DNA of 37,898 bases, taken from Alkalibacillus haloalkaliphilus C5 (lineage in GTDB: Bacteria > Bacillota > Bacilli > Bacillales > Alkalibacillaceae). The position numbers and the translations under genes were made by a program. The stretch lies in contig NZ_AKIF01000007.1 of the NCBI RefSeq assembly GCF_000269905.1, forward strand, positions 1 through 37,898, written 5' to 3'. The notes below the pieces were generated by a model, which was given only the letters and a program-made list of their open reading frames with translations, had not been told where the DNA came from and did no database searches. This document shows positions 1 through 8,183 of the stretch, piece after piece; position 1 is the stretch's first letter; the number at the start of each line of letters is the position of its first letter.

Positions 1-69
1 TCTGGTTTAGGAGCATCTTCAACGAAAGCGAATGCTTCTTCTCCACTTACAGGATTTCTACACTCATAA
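1..69 (+). CDS. thiG: Thiazole synthase ThiG, C-terminal end only
   Basis: Only the last 22 codons are in the window, ending at TAA 67-69. The tail carries ASSPLTGF, which resembles the usual ThiG C-terminus (an arginine- or lysine-rich stretch, then SSPLxGxI/F). ThiG condenses deoxyxylulose phosphate, dehydroglycine and ThiS-thiocarboxylate into the thiazole phosphate. The next gene, thiH, has its ribosome site (AAAAGGAT, about 69-76) immediately after this stop, so the two are in one transcript. The identification rests on a short tail plus a perfect thi context. The rest of thiG, and any TPP riboswitch, would lie upstream of the window. Confidence 0.75.
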   Translation, partial: SGLGASSTKANASSPLTGFLHS

Positions 70-84
70 AAAGGATGATTTAAC

Positions 85-1187
85 GTGAGTTTTATAACGT
101 ATTAGAGAAGGTCAATCAACTTCCTTTAGAAGACATGATGGAAAATGTCACACACCAAGATGTTGAAAGAGCACTACAAAAAGACCGAATTAATGAAGAG
201 GATTACTTTGCTTTGTTGTCACCGAAAGCTGAATCATATTTAGAAGAAATGGCTCAAAGAGCACATCAACTAACGGTTCAACATTTTGGCAACACGATGC
301 AAATTTTCTTGCCACTTTATGTATCAGATTACTGTGTTAATACGTGTAAATATTGTAGCTTCAGTGTCGACAATGATTTTCCGCGTCGAATTTTAACGAT
401 GACAGAGCTTGAAGAAGAAGCGAAAGTGATTGCGGATATGGGGGTTGAACACATTATCATCCTCTCTGGTGAATCGATGATGCACTCGTCTGTGAAATAT
501 CTTAAACAGTGCATGAAAGTGTTGAAGAAATATTTCTCTTCAGTCGGATTAGAAATTCAGCCGATGGATACAGAACAGTACGAAGAGATCGTTGATAGTG
601 GTATTGATAATTTAACGGTTTATCAAGAAGTTTATGATGAAGAAATTTACCGTGAATTACACACAAAAGGGCCTAAACGTTTCTTTAAGTATCGCTTGGA
701 CACACCTGAGCGTGGTTGTGAAGCAGGTATGCGAGCTGTTTCAATTGCAGCACTGTTAGGGTTAAATGATTGGCGTCGTGAAAGCTATATTACAGGGTTA
801 CATGCGCAATATTTACAACAGAAGTATTTAGACGTTGAAGTTGGAGTAGCCTTTCCGAGAATTCAACCGAATGCCGGTAGCTTCCAACCTAGAGTAGAAG
901 TAACCGATCAAAACTTAGTTCAAGCCATGCTAGCTTATCGTATTTTTCAGCCACATTCAGGCATTACGGTTTCAACGAGAGAGCGTCCAGAGTTTCGTGA
1001 GCAAATTTTACCGCTCGGTCCGACGAAAATGTCAGCATCATCATCAACTGTCGTCGGTGGTTACAGTGAACCTGATAACACCCAAAGTCAGTTTGAAATC
1101 TCTGATGAACGCTCAGTTGATGAAGTTAAACAAATGTTGTTAAGTCATGGCTATCAACCGGTTATGAAAGATTGGCAGTTGATTTAA
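85..1187 (+). CDS. thiH: 2-iminoacetate synthase ThiH (radical SAM), N-terminus frameshifted
   Basis: ThiH cleaves tyrosine with S-adenosylmethionine to dehydroglycine and p-cresol for thiazole synthesis by ThiG. The intact frame runs from ATG 135 (350 aa). It has the radical-SAM motif CX3CX2C at Cys67, Cys71 and Cys74 (CVNTCKYC), followed by the typical ThiH body ending VMKDWQLI. There is no ribosome site before ATG 135. A better start is GTG 85, preceded by AAAAGGATG. It reads MSFIT and then needs one extra base near 100-103 to continue as YLEKVNQLPLED into the body, giving 367 aa, close to the family's roughly 370. So a base appears to be missing from a short T run. Most Bacillus use the oxygen-dependent glycine oxidase ThiO instead of ThiH. 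Function is sure; the N-terminus is inferred. Confidence 0.93.
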
Positions 1188-1802
1188 ATGACTGAAGGAA
1201 TCCATTTAATTTCAAATGGTAAACAGTCTTTAGAGCAATTTGTAAGTGTCGCACAAGCGGTATCACCTTACGTCAACCATATTCATATTAGAGAAAAACA
1301 TCGAACAGATGATGAACTCGTTAAGTGGATTGATGAGTTAGTGAAAAACGGCGTTTCGAAAGATCAACTCGTCATTAATGAACGTGTCGCGTTGGCAGTT
1401 CAAACGGGGGTTCAAGGTATTCAAATAACGGATCATAGTGAAGATGTCTCTTCTGTCCGAACAAAATACCCTAATCTATTAATTGGTCGATCAGTCCATT
1501 CCATTGAGGAAGCTCAACATGCGGCAAGTGGTGGGGCAGATTATGTCATTTTTGGGCATATTTTTGAGACGAATTCTAAACCAGGTATACCCCCACGAGG
1601 TTTAAAACAATTAGAACAGTTGACTGAGTCTATTAATATTCCTGTCATTGCCATTGGTGGAATAACACCTGAACGAGTGGAAAGTGTGATGGCTCATGGT
1701 GCTCGGGGTGTTGCTGTCATGTCAGGTTTAATAGATTCAGAGAAACCAATAGAAGAAGCCAAGCATTATCTAGGAGGTGTTCGTCATGGTTATTCATGTT
1801 AA
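1188..1802 (+). CDS. tenI: Thiazole tautomerase TenI
   Basis: This 204-aa TIM-barrel protein of the ThiE/TenI superfamily converts the first thiazole product of ThiG into its aromatic carboxylate tautomer. The sequence shows a ThiE-like fold (IAIGGITPERV near the C-terminal phosphate site) and FGHIFETNSKPG, which resembles the histidine-containing segment of TenI rather than the ThiE active site. A separate true ThiE is encoded at 3845, so this copy is best called TenI. ATG 1188 directly follows the thiH stop TAA 1185-1187, so translation is probably coupled. Its end overlaps the ribosome site and the first codons of thiS. The alternative is a second thiamine-phosphate synthase. Confidence 0.85.
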   Translation: MTEGIHLISNGKQSLEQFVSVAQAVSPYVNHIHIREKHRTDDELVKWIDELVKNGVSKDQLVINERVALAVQTGVQGIQITDHSEDVSSVRTKYPNLLIGRSVHSIEEAQHAASGGADYVIFGHIFETNSKPGIPPRGLKQLEQLTESINIPVIAIGGITPERVESVMAHGARGVAVMSGLIDSEKPIEEAKHYLGGVRHGYSC

Positions 1803-1989
1803 TGGGGAGCAGCGTGAATTATTGAATGATATTCAAACTGTTTCTGACTTGCTTAATCATTTTGAATTAGCTGATAAGAAAATCATCGTTGAACTAAACG
1901 CTAACATTGTTGATTCAAGTCAACACGAAGAAATAACAGTACAAGATGGTGATCGAGTGGAGCTCGTTCACTTCGTTGGCGGTGGTTGA
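1786..1989 (+). CDS. thiS: Sulfur carrier protein ThiS
   Basis: This 67-aa ubiquitin-like protein carries sulfur as a C-terminal thiocarboxylate to ThiG. It ends in HFVGGG, so the diglycine that ThiF adenylates is present. The start is ATG 1786: AGGAGG lies at 1772-1777 with eight bases between. An upstream in-frame GTG at 1777 would sit inside that ribosome site. The start overlaps the end of tenI by 17 bases in another frame, and thiF follows 17 bases after the stop, which suggests stoichiometric co-translation with its activating enzyme. Confidence 0.93.
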   Translation: MVIHVNGEQRELLNDIQTVSDLLNHFELADKKIIVELNANIVDSSQHEEITVQDGDRVELVHFVGGG

Positions 1990-2006
1990 TTAAAGGAGGC
2001 CATCAG

Positions 2007-3026
2007 ATGAAGGAACGTTACTCAAGACAAATATTATTTGACGGGATCGGGGAAGAAGGGCAGCTAAAGTTACAAAAAAAGCACGTCTTAATTATCGGTG
2101 CAGGAGCTTTAGGAACAGGTAATGCAGAAATTTTAACCCGCGCAGGTGTCGGTCGAATAACGATTGTTGATCGTGATTACGTAGAGGTAAGTAATTTACA
2201 AAGGCAACAGTTATATACTGAACGTGATGCCAATGACAGAATACCTAAGGCGGTTGCCGCTCAAAAAAGGTTACGCGAAATTAACCCTGACATTGAAGTG
2301 GACGGGAAAATCATGGACGTTACTGTGGAGGAAATCGATCGACTTGTTTCTAATGTGGATTTAATTATTGATGCGACCGATAACTTTGATATTCGTTTTT
2401 TAATTAATGATGTTGCACAAAAATACGGTGTTCCATGGATTTACGGTGGGTGTGTCAGTAGTTATGGGATCAGCTTTACAGTTTTACCGGGTGAGACGCC
2501 TTGCTTGAATTGTTTACTTGAAACGATCCCGCTCGGTGGTGCAACTTGTGATACCGTTGGCGTCATTGCACCAGCAGTTCAAATGGTCGTCGCCTACCAA
2601 GCGGCTGAAGCAATTAAAATTTTCGTAGAAGATTTTGAAGCAGTTCGTCGGAAGCTCGTTTCGTTTGATTTATGGAAAAATGAACAATCAGCTATTGATG
2701 TTAGCCGATTGAAAAAGGAAGATTGTCCATCTTGTGGAGAATCCCCAACTTATCCATATTTATCATATGAGAACCAGACGAAAACAGCAGTTCTTTGTGG
2801 TCGTAACACGGTGCAAATTCGACCACCGAAAAAAGTTAACCGTGATTTGAACGCTTTAGTAACACAGTTAGAAAAACAAGGTGGAGCAATTGAACAAAAC
2901 CCATTTTTAGTCTCATATCATTCTGAAAATAGACGTGTTGTCTTTTTCAAAGATGGACGTGTGCTCATTCACGGAATGAAAGATATCGTAGAAGCGAAAA
3001 AGATTTATCATCAATTATTAGGTTAG
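2007..3026 (+). CDS. thiF: ThiS adenylyltransferase ThiF
   Basis: This 339-aa E1-like enzyme adenylates the C-terminus of ThiS before sulfur transfer. It has the nucleotide-binding motif GAGALGTGNAE, then IVDRDYVEVSNLQRQ, and two zinc-type Cys pairs (CLNC near residue 170, CPSC near residue 237), as in the ThiF/MoeB/HesA family. After the second Cys pair there is an extra segment of roughly 95 residues of unknown role, so it is longer than E. coli ThiF. ATG 2007 is chosen because AAAGGAGG precedes it at 1992-1999; an in-frame TTG at 1986 lies before that site. MoeB is the main alternative, but the thiS-thiF-thiD context favours ThiF. Confidence 0.92.
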   Translation: MKERYSRQILFDGIGEEGQLKLQKKHVLIIGAGALGTGNAEILTRAGVGRITIVDRDYVEVSNLQRQQLYTERDANDRIPKAVAAQKRLREINPDIEVDGKIMDVTVEEIDRLVSNVDLIIDATDNFDIRFLINDVAQKYGVPWIYGGCVSSYGISFTVLPGETPCLNCLLETIPLGGATCDTVGVIAPAVQMVVAYQAAEAIKIFVEDFEAVRRKLVSFDLWKNEQSAIDVSRLKKEDCPSCGESPTYPYLSYENQTKTAVLCGRNTVQIRPPKKVNRDLNALVTQLEKQGGAIEQNPFLVSYHSENRRVVFFKDGRVLIHGMKDIVEAKKIYHQLLG

Positions 3027-3041
3027 TAGGGAGGAATAGGT

Positions 3042-3848
3042 GTGACGGTAGCAAAAGCATTAACAATCGCTGGTTCTGACTCTGGTGGCGGAGCAGGAAT
3101 TCAAGCAGATTTAAAGACGTTTCAAGAATTAAAAACATATGGCATGTCAGTCCTAACAGCTGTTACAGCGCAAAACACATTAGGCGTACAAGGCGTTTAT
3201 CCTCTAACTGTAAGCCAAGTTGAAGAACAGCTAGATTCAATTGGAGCAGATTTAAAGCCTAATGCCTTAAAAACGGGGATGTTATTTAGTGCAGAAATTA
3301 TTGAAACTGTAGCGAAAAAAATTCAACAATATGAAATGAATAATGTTGTCATTGATCCTGTTATGATTGCAAAGGGTGGCGCAAAATTGTTACAAGATGA
3401 AGCAATCGATGCGATGAAAAAGCATTTAATACCAGTTGCAACCGTTGTAACACCCAATATCCCTGAAGCTGAAGCAATTACAGGCTTAACGTTAAATTCT
3501 ATAGATGACCGAAAAGAAGCGGCTAAACGTTTATACCACTTAGGTGCACAAAATATCATCATTAAAGGTGGTCATGGCGAGGAAAAGGAAGTAATCGACC
3601 TTATATATGATGGTGAGACCTTTACACAATTAATAAACGACCGTCAGTATACAGAAAACACACACGGTACAGGGTGTACATTTGCAGCTGCCATTGCGGC
3701 TGAACTTGCAAAAGATGCAGGTAGTCTAGATGCCATTCGTGTTGCAAGGGAATTTATTCAAGTTGCGATTGAAGATGGTTTACACATTGGATCTGGTCAT
3801 GGACCAACGAATCATTGGGCATTTCAAAGTAGGAGAGCGAAAGTATGA
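3042..3848 (+). CDS. thiD: Hydroxymethylpyrimidine/phosphomethylpyrimidine kinase ThiD
   Basis: This 268-aa ribokinase-like enzyme phosphorylates HMP and HMP-phosphate to HMP diphosphate, the pyrimidine substrate of ThiE. It opens with the characteristic AGSDSGGGAGIQADLKTF and has the catalytic/anion-hole signature HGTGCTFAAAIAAEL near residue 210. Length matches the family. GTG 3042 follows AGGGAGGAA at 3028-3036. The stop TGA 3846-3848 overlaps the ATG of thiE in an ATGA junction, so the two are translationally coupled. Confidence 0.95.
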   Translation: MTVAKALTIAGSDSGGGAGIQADLKTFQELKTYGMSVLTAVTAQNTLGVQGVYPLTVSQVEEQLDSIGADLKPNALKTGMLFSAEIIETVAKKIQQYEMNNVVIDPVMIAKGGAKLLQDEAIDAMKKHLIPVATVVTPNIPEAEAITGLTLNSIDDRKEAAKRLYHLGAQNIIIKGGHGEEKEVIDLIYDGETFTQLINDRQYTENTHGTGCTFAAAIAAELAKDAGSLDAIRVAREFIQVAIEDGLHIGSGHGPTNHWAFQSRRAKV

Positions 3849-4489
3849 TTAAACAAAACAATTTAAAGAAACAATTATCATTATACTTTGTTATGGGTAG
3901 TCAAAATTGTAAGTATGATCCTGTTGAGACTTTAGAAAAGGCAATTCAAGGCGGTGTCACGTTCTTTCAGTTTCGAGAAAAAGGAGAAGGTTCTAGAACA
4001 GGTGAAGGAAAGATCGAGTTAGGACTTCAGCTTAAAGAAGTTTGCCATCAATATGACGTTCCTTTTATTGTTAATGATGACCTTGGACTCGCTATAGAGT
4101 TAGACGCAGACGGATTACATATCGGCCAAGAAGATGGGGATATGAAGAAAATTAAAGATTCCCTTAAGAGTCATCAATTATTTGGGGTTTCAACTCACAA
4201 TGTTGAAGAAGCATTAGAGGCTCATCGAATAGGCGTAGACTATATCGGCGTTGGGCCTATGTTTAACACGAATACGAAAGAAGATATTGAGGAAGTAAGA
4301 GGCCCTGTCGTTATTAAAGAGATTAGGGAACAACTGCCTGGTATACCGCTTGTCGGAATTGGCGGAATTAAACACAATAACGCGTTAAAAGTTATTGAGG
4401 CAGGTGCAGATGGGGTAGCAGTGATCTCGGATATAGCTGAGGCTGATTTTCCAACGAGAGCTGCTGAACGAATGTTAAAAGACATATAA
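3845..4489 (+). CDS. thiE: Thiamine-phosphate synthase ThiE
   Basis: This 214-aa TIM-barrel enzyme joins HMP diphosphate and thiazole phosphate to thiamine phosphate. Recognisable ThiE stretches are FFQFREKG, FIVNDDLGLA, ADGLHIGQED, GVGPMF and VGIGGI, in the expected order. It overlaps thiD by four bases and is the last gene of the operon; a hairpin follows at 4505-4541. With TenI at 1188 this operon encodes both paralogous barrels, each with the motifs of its own subfamily. Confidence 0.95.
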   Translation: MIKQNNLKKQLSLYFVMGSQNCKYDPVETLEKAIQGGVTFFQFREKGEGSRTGEGKIELGLQLKEVCHQYDVPFIVNDDLGLAIELDADGLHIGQEDGDMKKIKDSLKSHQLFGVSTHNVEEALEAHRIGVDYIGVGPMFNTNTKEDIEEVRGPVVIKEIREQLPGIPLVGIGGIKHNNALKVIEAGADGVAVISDIAEADFPTRAAERMLKDI

Positions 4490-4504
4490 TATTAGTATCA
4501 CATA

Positions 4505-4541
4505 AAGAGCATTAGATGATCTTTTGTCATTTAATGCTCTT
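4505..4541. terminator. Terminator between convergent thiE and metallophosphatase
   Basis: AAGAGCATTAGATGA (4505-4519) pairs with TCATTTAATGCTCTT (4527-4541): 15 positions, one of them a G-U pair, with a 7-nt loop. It sits between the stops of two convergent genes and may serve both. The T tract after it is weak (CTTTAATTATAT). Confidence 0.75.
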
Positions 4542-4547
4542 CTTTAA

Positions 4548-5627
4548 TTATATACAACTCTTTGGTACCCAACCAACGTCACCGTTTTTCTTTTTAATTA
4601 ACATATACCCCTCACAACTGTGATCTAAAATATATACTTCCTCATTAGCGTTAACGGAAAGGATGGAAGTACTAACTTCATTTGTTTTAGCTTGATCTCT
4701 ATTTCTATCTACTAAATATTCATTTTTAATCCATTGATTTATATTAAGACTATTATTTTTACATAATGTGAAGTTTTCTTCTTCCTTTATAATAGATACT
4801 TCAAAGTGGGGATAGCTTACTGTCCCCTTAATTGGTTGCGTAGGTGTGTAATCTCTTTGTATGTAAGATTGATTAGATAATGAGTCAACGAACCTATGGG
4901 ATAAATGGTCATCTTCAATAATTAAAGCATTTAGTTGACCGTCTCTTTTAATTTTATTTCCCCCATCGATGGCACTAATTCGCTTATCATAGTCAATCAA
5001 TGGATTATTGGAACTTATGTCATTTATACGATAATTAGATACAGGCCAATGACCTACTATGACTATTTTCTGTTCTGAATGTCCTTTTTCATAGAAAGAA
5101 GGAGTAGTTAATGCTGCCTTTTCATCAGTTTGCTCCAAAGTTTCATTTAACCCTGCATGAATGATAATGAATTGTTCTGTTTCATAAGCTGTAGGTAATG
5201 AATCTAACCAGTCAATTTCATCTTTAAAGTTTTTATAATAATAATTAGCTAAATCGTTTATGTCGTGGAAGTCGTCTAATGTTTTATTATTCATCTCTAG
5301 CATTTCATTAAGAACAGATTTTCTACCGTCTTTCATATAGTCTAAAATGGCTTCGTGACCTTCAAAAACATAACGGTGGAGAATATCACAATTACCTTTC
5401 GTCACGAATACTCGCTCAGACTTTGATGATAATTGTTTTACATAATGGATCACGCCAAGACTGTTGTCACCTTTCTCACAAAGATCACCATTTATAAATA
5501 AGTAATCGTCAGTTGTATAATCAACTTTATTTAATAGTTTTTTGAATAAATCTAAACTACCATGAATATCTGATATGAAAATGATTCGTCTGTTCTTTTC
5601 TAATTTCAACTTCGTAACATCAATCAA
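4548..5627 (-). CDS. Calcineurin-like metallophosphatase with C-terminal SH3-like domain
   Basis: This is a 359-aa protein. Residues 1 to about 240 carry the metallophosphoesterase metal motifs: SDIHG (Asp20, His22), NGDL (Asp48), GNCD near 79-81 in place of GNHE/D, HAG, and GHWP. This resembles the PrpE/PrpA Ser/Thr phosphatase and ApaH group. Residues from about 310 to the end (VYILDHSCEGYMLIKKK, then GDVGWVPKSCI) look like a bacterial SH3 domain, with the usual GWVP ending. The start is TTG 5627 (MIDVTKLK), with AGGAGAG just upstream; no in-frame ATG has a ribosome site. It has no signal peptide, so it is cytoplasmic. The substrate (protein, nucleotide or bis-nucleotide) cannot be told. 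Confidence 0.8.
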   Translation of the reverse strand: MIDVTKLKLEKNRRIIFISDIHGSLDLFKKLLNKVDYTTDDYLFINGDLCEKGDNSLGVIHYVKQLSSKSERVFVTKGNCDILHRYVFEGHEAILDYMKDGRKSVLNEMLEMNNKTLDDFHDINDLANYYYKNFKDEIDWLDSLPTAYETEQFIIIHAGLNETLEQTDEKAALTTPSFYEKGHSEQKIVIVGHWPVSNYRINDISSNNPLIDYDKRISAIDGGNKIKRDGQLNALIIEDDHLSHRFVDSLSNQSYIQRDYTPTQPIKGTVSYPHFEVSIIKEEENFTLCKNNSLNINQWIKNEYLVDRNRDQAKTNEVSTSILSVNANEEVYILDHSCEGYMLIKKKNGDVGWVPKSCI

Positions 5628-5769
5628 TGTGTTCTCTCCTATCTTTCAATGCTTCTCATATAATATCATAAAATTAAAAATGTTTGGTTTACTTTCTAAT
5701 TTTAGGAAGGGGGATGTTGATTTTTGTTGAATTACTTTATATTAAGAGCAAAATTTAGGAGGTAATAAG

Positions 5770-6249
5770 ATGTCCTTTCCTACACATATAGTTGCTTGCG
5801 GTGGAATTGTTGAAGATGAACATGGAAATATCCTTCTTGTAAAAGAGCATCATGGTGGCTGGGTATTTCCTGGTGGGCAAGTTGAAATTGGTGAAAATCT
5901 TGAAGATGGTGTTATTCGAGAGGTGAAAGAAGAAAGTGGGATTGATGTTGTCGTTTCTCGCTTAGTGGGAGTTTATTCAAATACAGGTGTTCATAAGTGG
6001 TATGATGGTGTGACAGATGTTCCGACAAAAGTTATGTTTGACTTCGTTTGTGAGCCGATTGGTGGTGAGTTAACCACTTCAGAAGAAACAACTGACAGCA
6101 GATGGGTACCTAAGAATGACGTGTTAGACTGGATTGAAGCTTCAGCGATTCGTACACGTTATCAAAGCTATTTAGATGGTGAGCGAGTAAAGTATATGGA
6201 TTATTTAACAAGACCAAACTTTGAAGTGAAAAGGGATCGTGAAATTTAA
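5770..6249 (+). CDS. Nudix hydrolase
   Basis: This 159-aa enzyme has a complete Nudix box, GX5EX7REUXEEXGU: it starts at GGQVEIGE and continues through REVKEESGI (about residues 37-60). The N-terminus HIVACGGIVEDEHGNILLVK is the usual first strands, and VMFDFVCEP precedes the last half. The family hydrolyses a nucleoside diphosphate linked to some group X; substrate unknown. TTTAGGAGG at about 5755-5763 precedes ATG 5770. It opens a short run of same-strand Nudix and GNAT genes (to 8114) with short spacers. Confidence 0.88.
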   Translation: MSFPTHIVACGGIVEDEHGNILLVKEHHGGWVFPGGQVEIGENLEDGVIREVKEESGIDVVVSRLVGVYSNTGVHKWYDGVTDVPTKVMFDFVCEPIGGELTTSEETTDSRWVPKNDVLDWIEASAIRTRYQSYLDGERVKYMDYLTRPNFEVKRDREI

Positions 6250-6258
6250 TAAAATAGG

Positions 6259-7134
6259 ATGATTAACTTGAGTGATGACCATTATAAAATAACGAAACGA
6301 CTATTAAGAATTATGAGAAGAGCTGAAGAGAGTATAGATCAATTAGGCATTAATGCTCTAACAACAATTGATCTATTTATAGCTTTCCAAAATGAAAAAA
6401 ATGGAGCACTTGGTGAGGTTGCAAGTAAGGTTAATGTTGACTTAGAAAAAATAGCAACGAAGAGAGAGGTAGAACTTGAACAAGTCAATAATTATAATCT
6501 TTTCAATGAGAAAGTATCAAGTGAGGTATTAACCGTTTTTGAAGCGGCCTGTGAATATATGAGGCGGTACAATCAAGTCTTCTTGAACGAGGGGCATGTC
6601 CTTAAAGCTTTAATAAAAGAATCAAGTGTGATTAATCAGCATGTGTCCGATGAAGACAAAAAGTTATTGTTAACGTTGGGGACTAGTTCAAGAGATATGA
6701 TTACATATTTAGGGGAGTATCAATTCCCAGCAATTCGTGATTTAAACATTCAAAGTGTTGAACTTGTAGATCAACACGATTTAGTAATGTTTGTTAGAAA
6801 CGAATTCTCACAGGAATGGTCAAATACTATTGAACAAGGTCTATCAATGAATCAAAAATCTATTTATGTTGCATATGATGATTTCGGTCAGTTAATAGGT
6901 TTTGCAGCATACGATGTTTTTAAAGGAAAGAAAGGTTACATAGGTCCAATAGGAGTCACCTCTTCTAACAGAACAAGTGGAGTAGGGTATGCCTTACTTC
7001 ATTATTGTTTAAGAGATATGAAGGAGATTGGTTATGCGTATGCTGTTATTGGTGGTGCAGGGCCAATTGAGTTTTTTGAAAAGGCTTGTCGTGCAGTTGT
7101 CATTCCATCAACGTATACAACAAATGAGGTGTAA
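6259..7134 (+). CDS. Clp-N-like domain fused to GNAT acetyltransferase
   Basis: This 291-aa protein has two parts. Residues about 9-60 (ITKRLLRIMRRAEES, then IDQLGINALTTIDLFIAF) and about 84-135 (VSSEVLTVFEAACEYM, then NEGHVLKALIKES) follow the two-repeat pattern of the Clp N-terminal (substrate/adaptor-binding) domain of ClpC/ClpA. Residues about 165-285 are a GNAT fold with acetyl-CoA motif NRTSGVGYALL and the final strand-helix GPIEFFEKA. No ATPase is present. The start may be TTG 6268 (MSDDHYK), because AGGATG at 6256-6261 is spaced for it better than for ATG 6259. It lies 9 bases after the Nudix gene and is probably co-transcribed. Target unknown; it may acetylate a protein or be a Clp adaptor. 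Confidence 0.75.
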   Translation: MINLSDDHYKITKRLLRIMRRAEESIDQLGINALTTIDLFIAFQNEKNGALGEVASKVNVDLEKIATKREVELEQVNNYNLFNEKVSSEVLTVFEAACEYMRRYNQVFLNEGHVLKALIKESSVINQHVSDEDKKLLLTLGTSSRDMITYLGEYQFPAIRDLNIQSVELVDQHDLVMFVRNEFSQEWSNTIEQGLSMNQKSIYVAYDDFGQLIGFAAYDVFKGKKGYIGPIGVTSSNRTSGVGYALLHYCLRDMKEIGYAYAVIGGAGPIEFFEKACRAVVIPSTYTTNEV

Positions 7135-7137
7135 AAG

Positions 7138-7583
7138 GTGGTCAAGTTACAAAGCCATGGTGTCGAGTTTGTGAGTTTTATTGAAGTTTCCGAAGCCCAA
7201 ATAGACCAATACGAACCGGTTAGTGGCTCATATGCTATCATCAACTGCCGAGGTAAACTTTTAATCTGTTATAACATTTGGCGTGGGCAATGGGAGTTCC
7301 CAGCTGGTAGTGAGAAGGTGAGGAAACACCAGAGGATTGTGCAAAACGAGAGCTTTATGAAGAAACGGGTCAAGAGGTTAAGAACCTTACATTTAAAGGA
7401 CTTTTGAAATCAAAAGTTATAAAGAGTGGAGCGGTTAAATACAACCCAGTATTCTATGGCGAACTAGAAGAGTTACAACCATTTAAACCAAACGATGAAA
7501 CTTCTAATATTATGCTATGGGATGGCTTAGAACCGATCGATTCATTTGATTCTCTGGATATAAGATTAATAGATTATTTTTGA
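7138..7583 (+). CDS. Nudix hydrolase, frameshifted inside the Nudix box
   Basis: From GTG 7138 the frame gives a Nudix N-terminus (YAIINCRGKLLICYN, then WRGQWEFPAGS) and then turns into basic nonsense ending at 7407. The other frame continues exactly where expected: EGEETPEDCAKRELYEETGQ, then a normal C-terminus ending RLIDYF at TGA 7581-7583. One base is missing near 7311-7315 (the sequence is AGTGAGAAGG). Adding it gives a 148-aa protein with a complete GX5EX7REUXEEXGU box. The start follows GAGGTG at 7126-7131 and lies 3 bases after the Clp-N/GNAT gene. Either a very recent mutation or a sequencing error. Confidence 0.82.
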
Positions 7584-7595
7584 GTAGGTGGTCTT

Positions 7596-8114
7596 ATGGA
7601 TGTTAGTAGAATAATTGTAAGGGAAGGATTAACGAAAGATGCAGAAGTGACGTTAGAGATTCAAAAAGAAGTTATTAAGGAAAAAGATTTTTTAGTTACA
7701 GCTGAAGAAGAGTTTGTTCGTTCAGTTGAAGACCATAGTAAGTGGATAGAGAAATTATTGGATAATGAGTGTGAAACTTTTTTAGTTGCAGAAGTAGATG
7801 CACAAGTTGTTGGATGGCTAGCTTTTCAATCACCAAATCGAAAAAGGTTAATGCACACTGGCTCAATTGGTATGATGGTTGACCTAAGGTTCAGGGGGAA
7901 AGGTGTAGGTCATGCCTTATTAGCTAGCTTACTTGAATGGTCTAAACAAAATCCAACAATTGAGAAAGTCAACTTAGCAGTATTCTCTTCTAATGTTAAA
8001 GCGATTGATTTATATAAAAAGTTTGGGTTTGAAGAAGAGGGGAGGAAAGTGAAAGAGATCAAGTTTGAAAATGGTGACTATGTTGATGATATTTTAATGA
8101 CTAAATTTGTTTAA
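7596..8114 (+). CDS. GNAT family N-acetyltransferase
   Basis: This 172-aa protein spans a complete GNAT domain: IIVREGLTKDA (first strand-helix), TFLVAEVDAQVVGWLAF, the acetyl-CoA pyrophosphate loop DLRFRGKGVGHALL (R/QxxGxG/A), and SSNVKAIDLYKKFGFEEEG, the usual end of the fold. It resembles the RimI/PhnO-like small-molecule or protein acetyltransferases; substrate unknown. GTAGGTGG precedes ATG 7596, 12 bases after the Nudix stop. A strong terminator follows at 8151. Confidence 0.85.
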   Translation: MDVSRIIVREGLTKDAEVTLEIQKEVIKEKDFLVTAEEEFVRSVEDHSKWIEKLLDNECETFLVAEVDAQVVGWLAFQSPNRKRLMHTGSIGMMVDLRFRGKGVGHALLASLLEWSKQNPTIEKVNLAVFSSNVKAIDLYKKFGFEEEGRKVKEIKFENGDYVDDILMTKFV

Positions 8115-8150
8115 ATATTTAAGAGATGATTGTAAGTGAAAAATAAATAA

Positions 8151-8182
8151 AACTCCTCAGCGGTTAATGCTGAGGAGTTTTT
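8151..8182. terminator. Bidirectional terminator
   Basis: AACTCCTCAGC (8151-8161) pairs perfectly with GCTGAGGAGTT (8169-8179), loop 7 nt. A T run follows on the plus strand, and an A-rich tract before it acts as T run on the minus strand. It separates the GNAT gene from the convergent helicase gene. Confidence 0.9.
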
Positions 8183-8183
8183 G

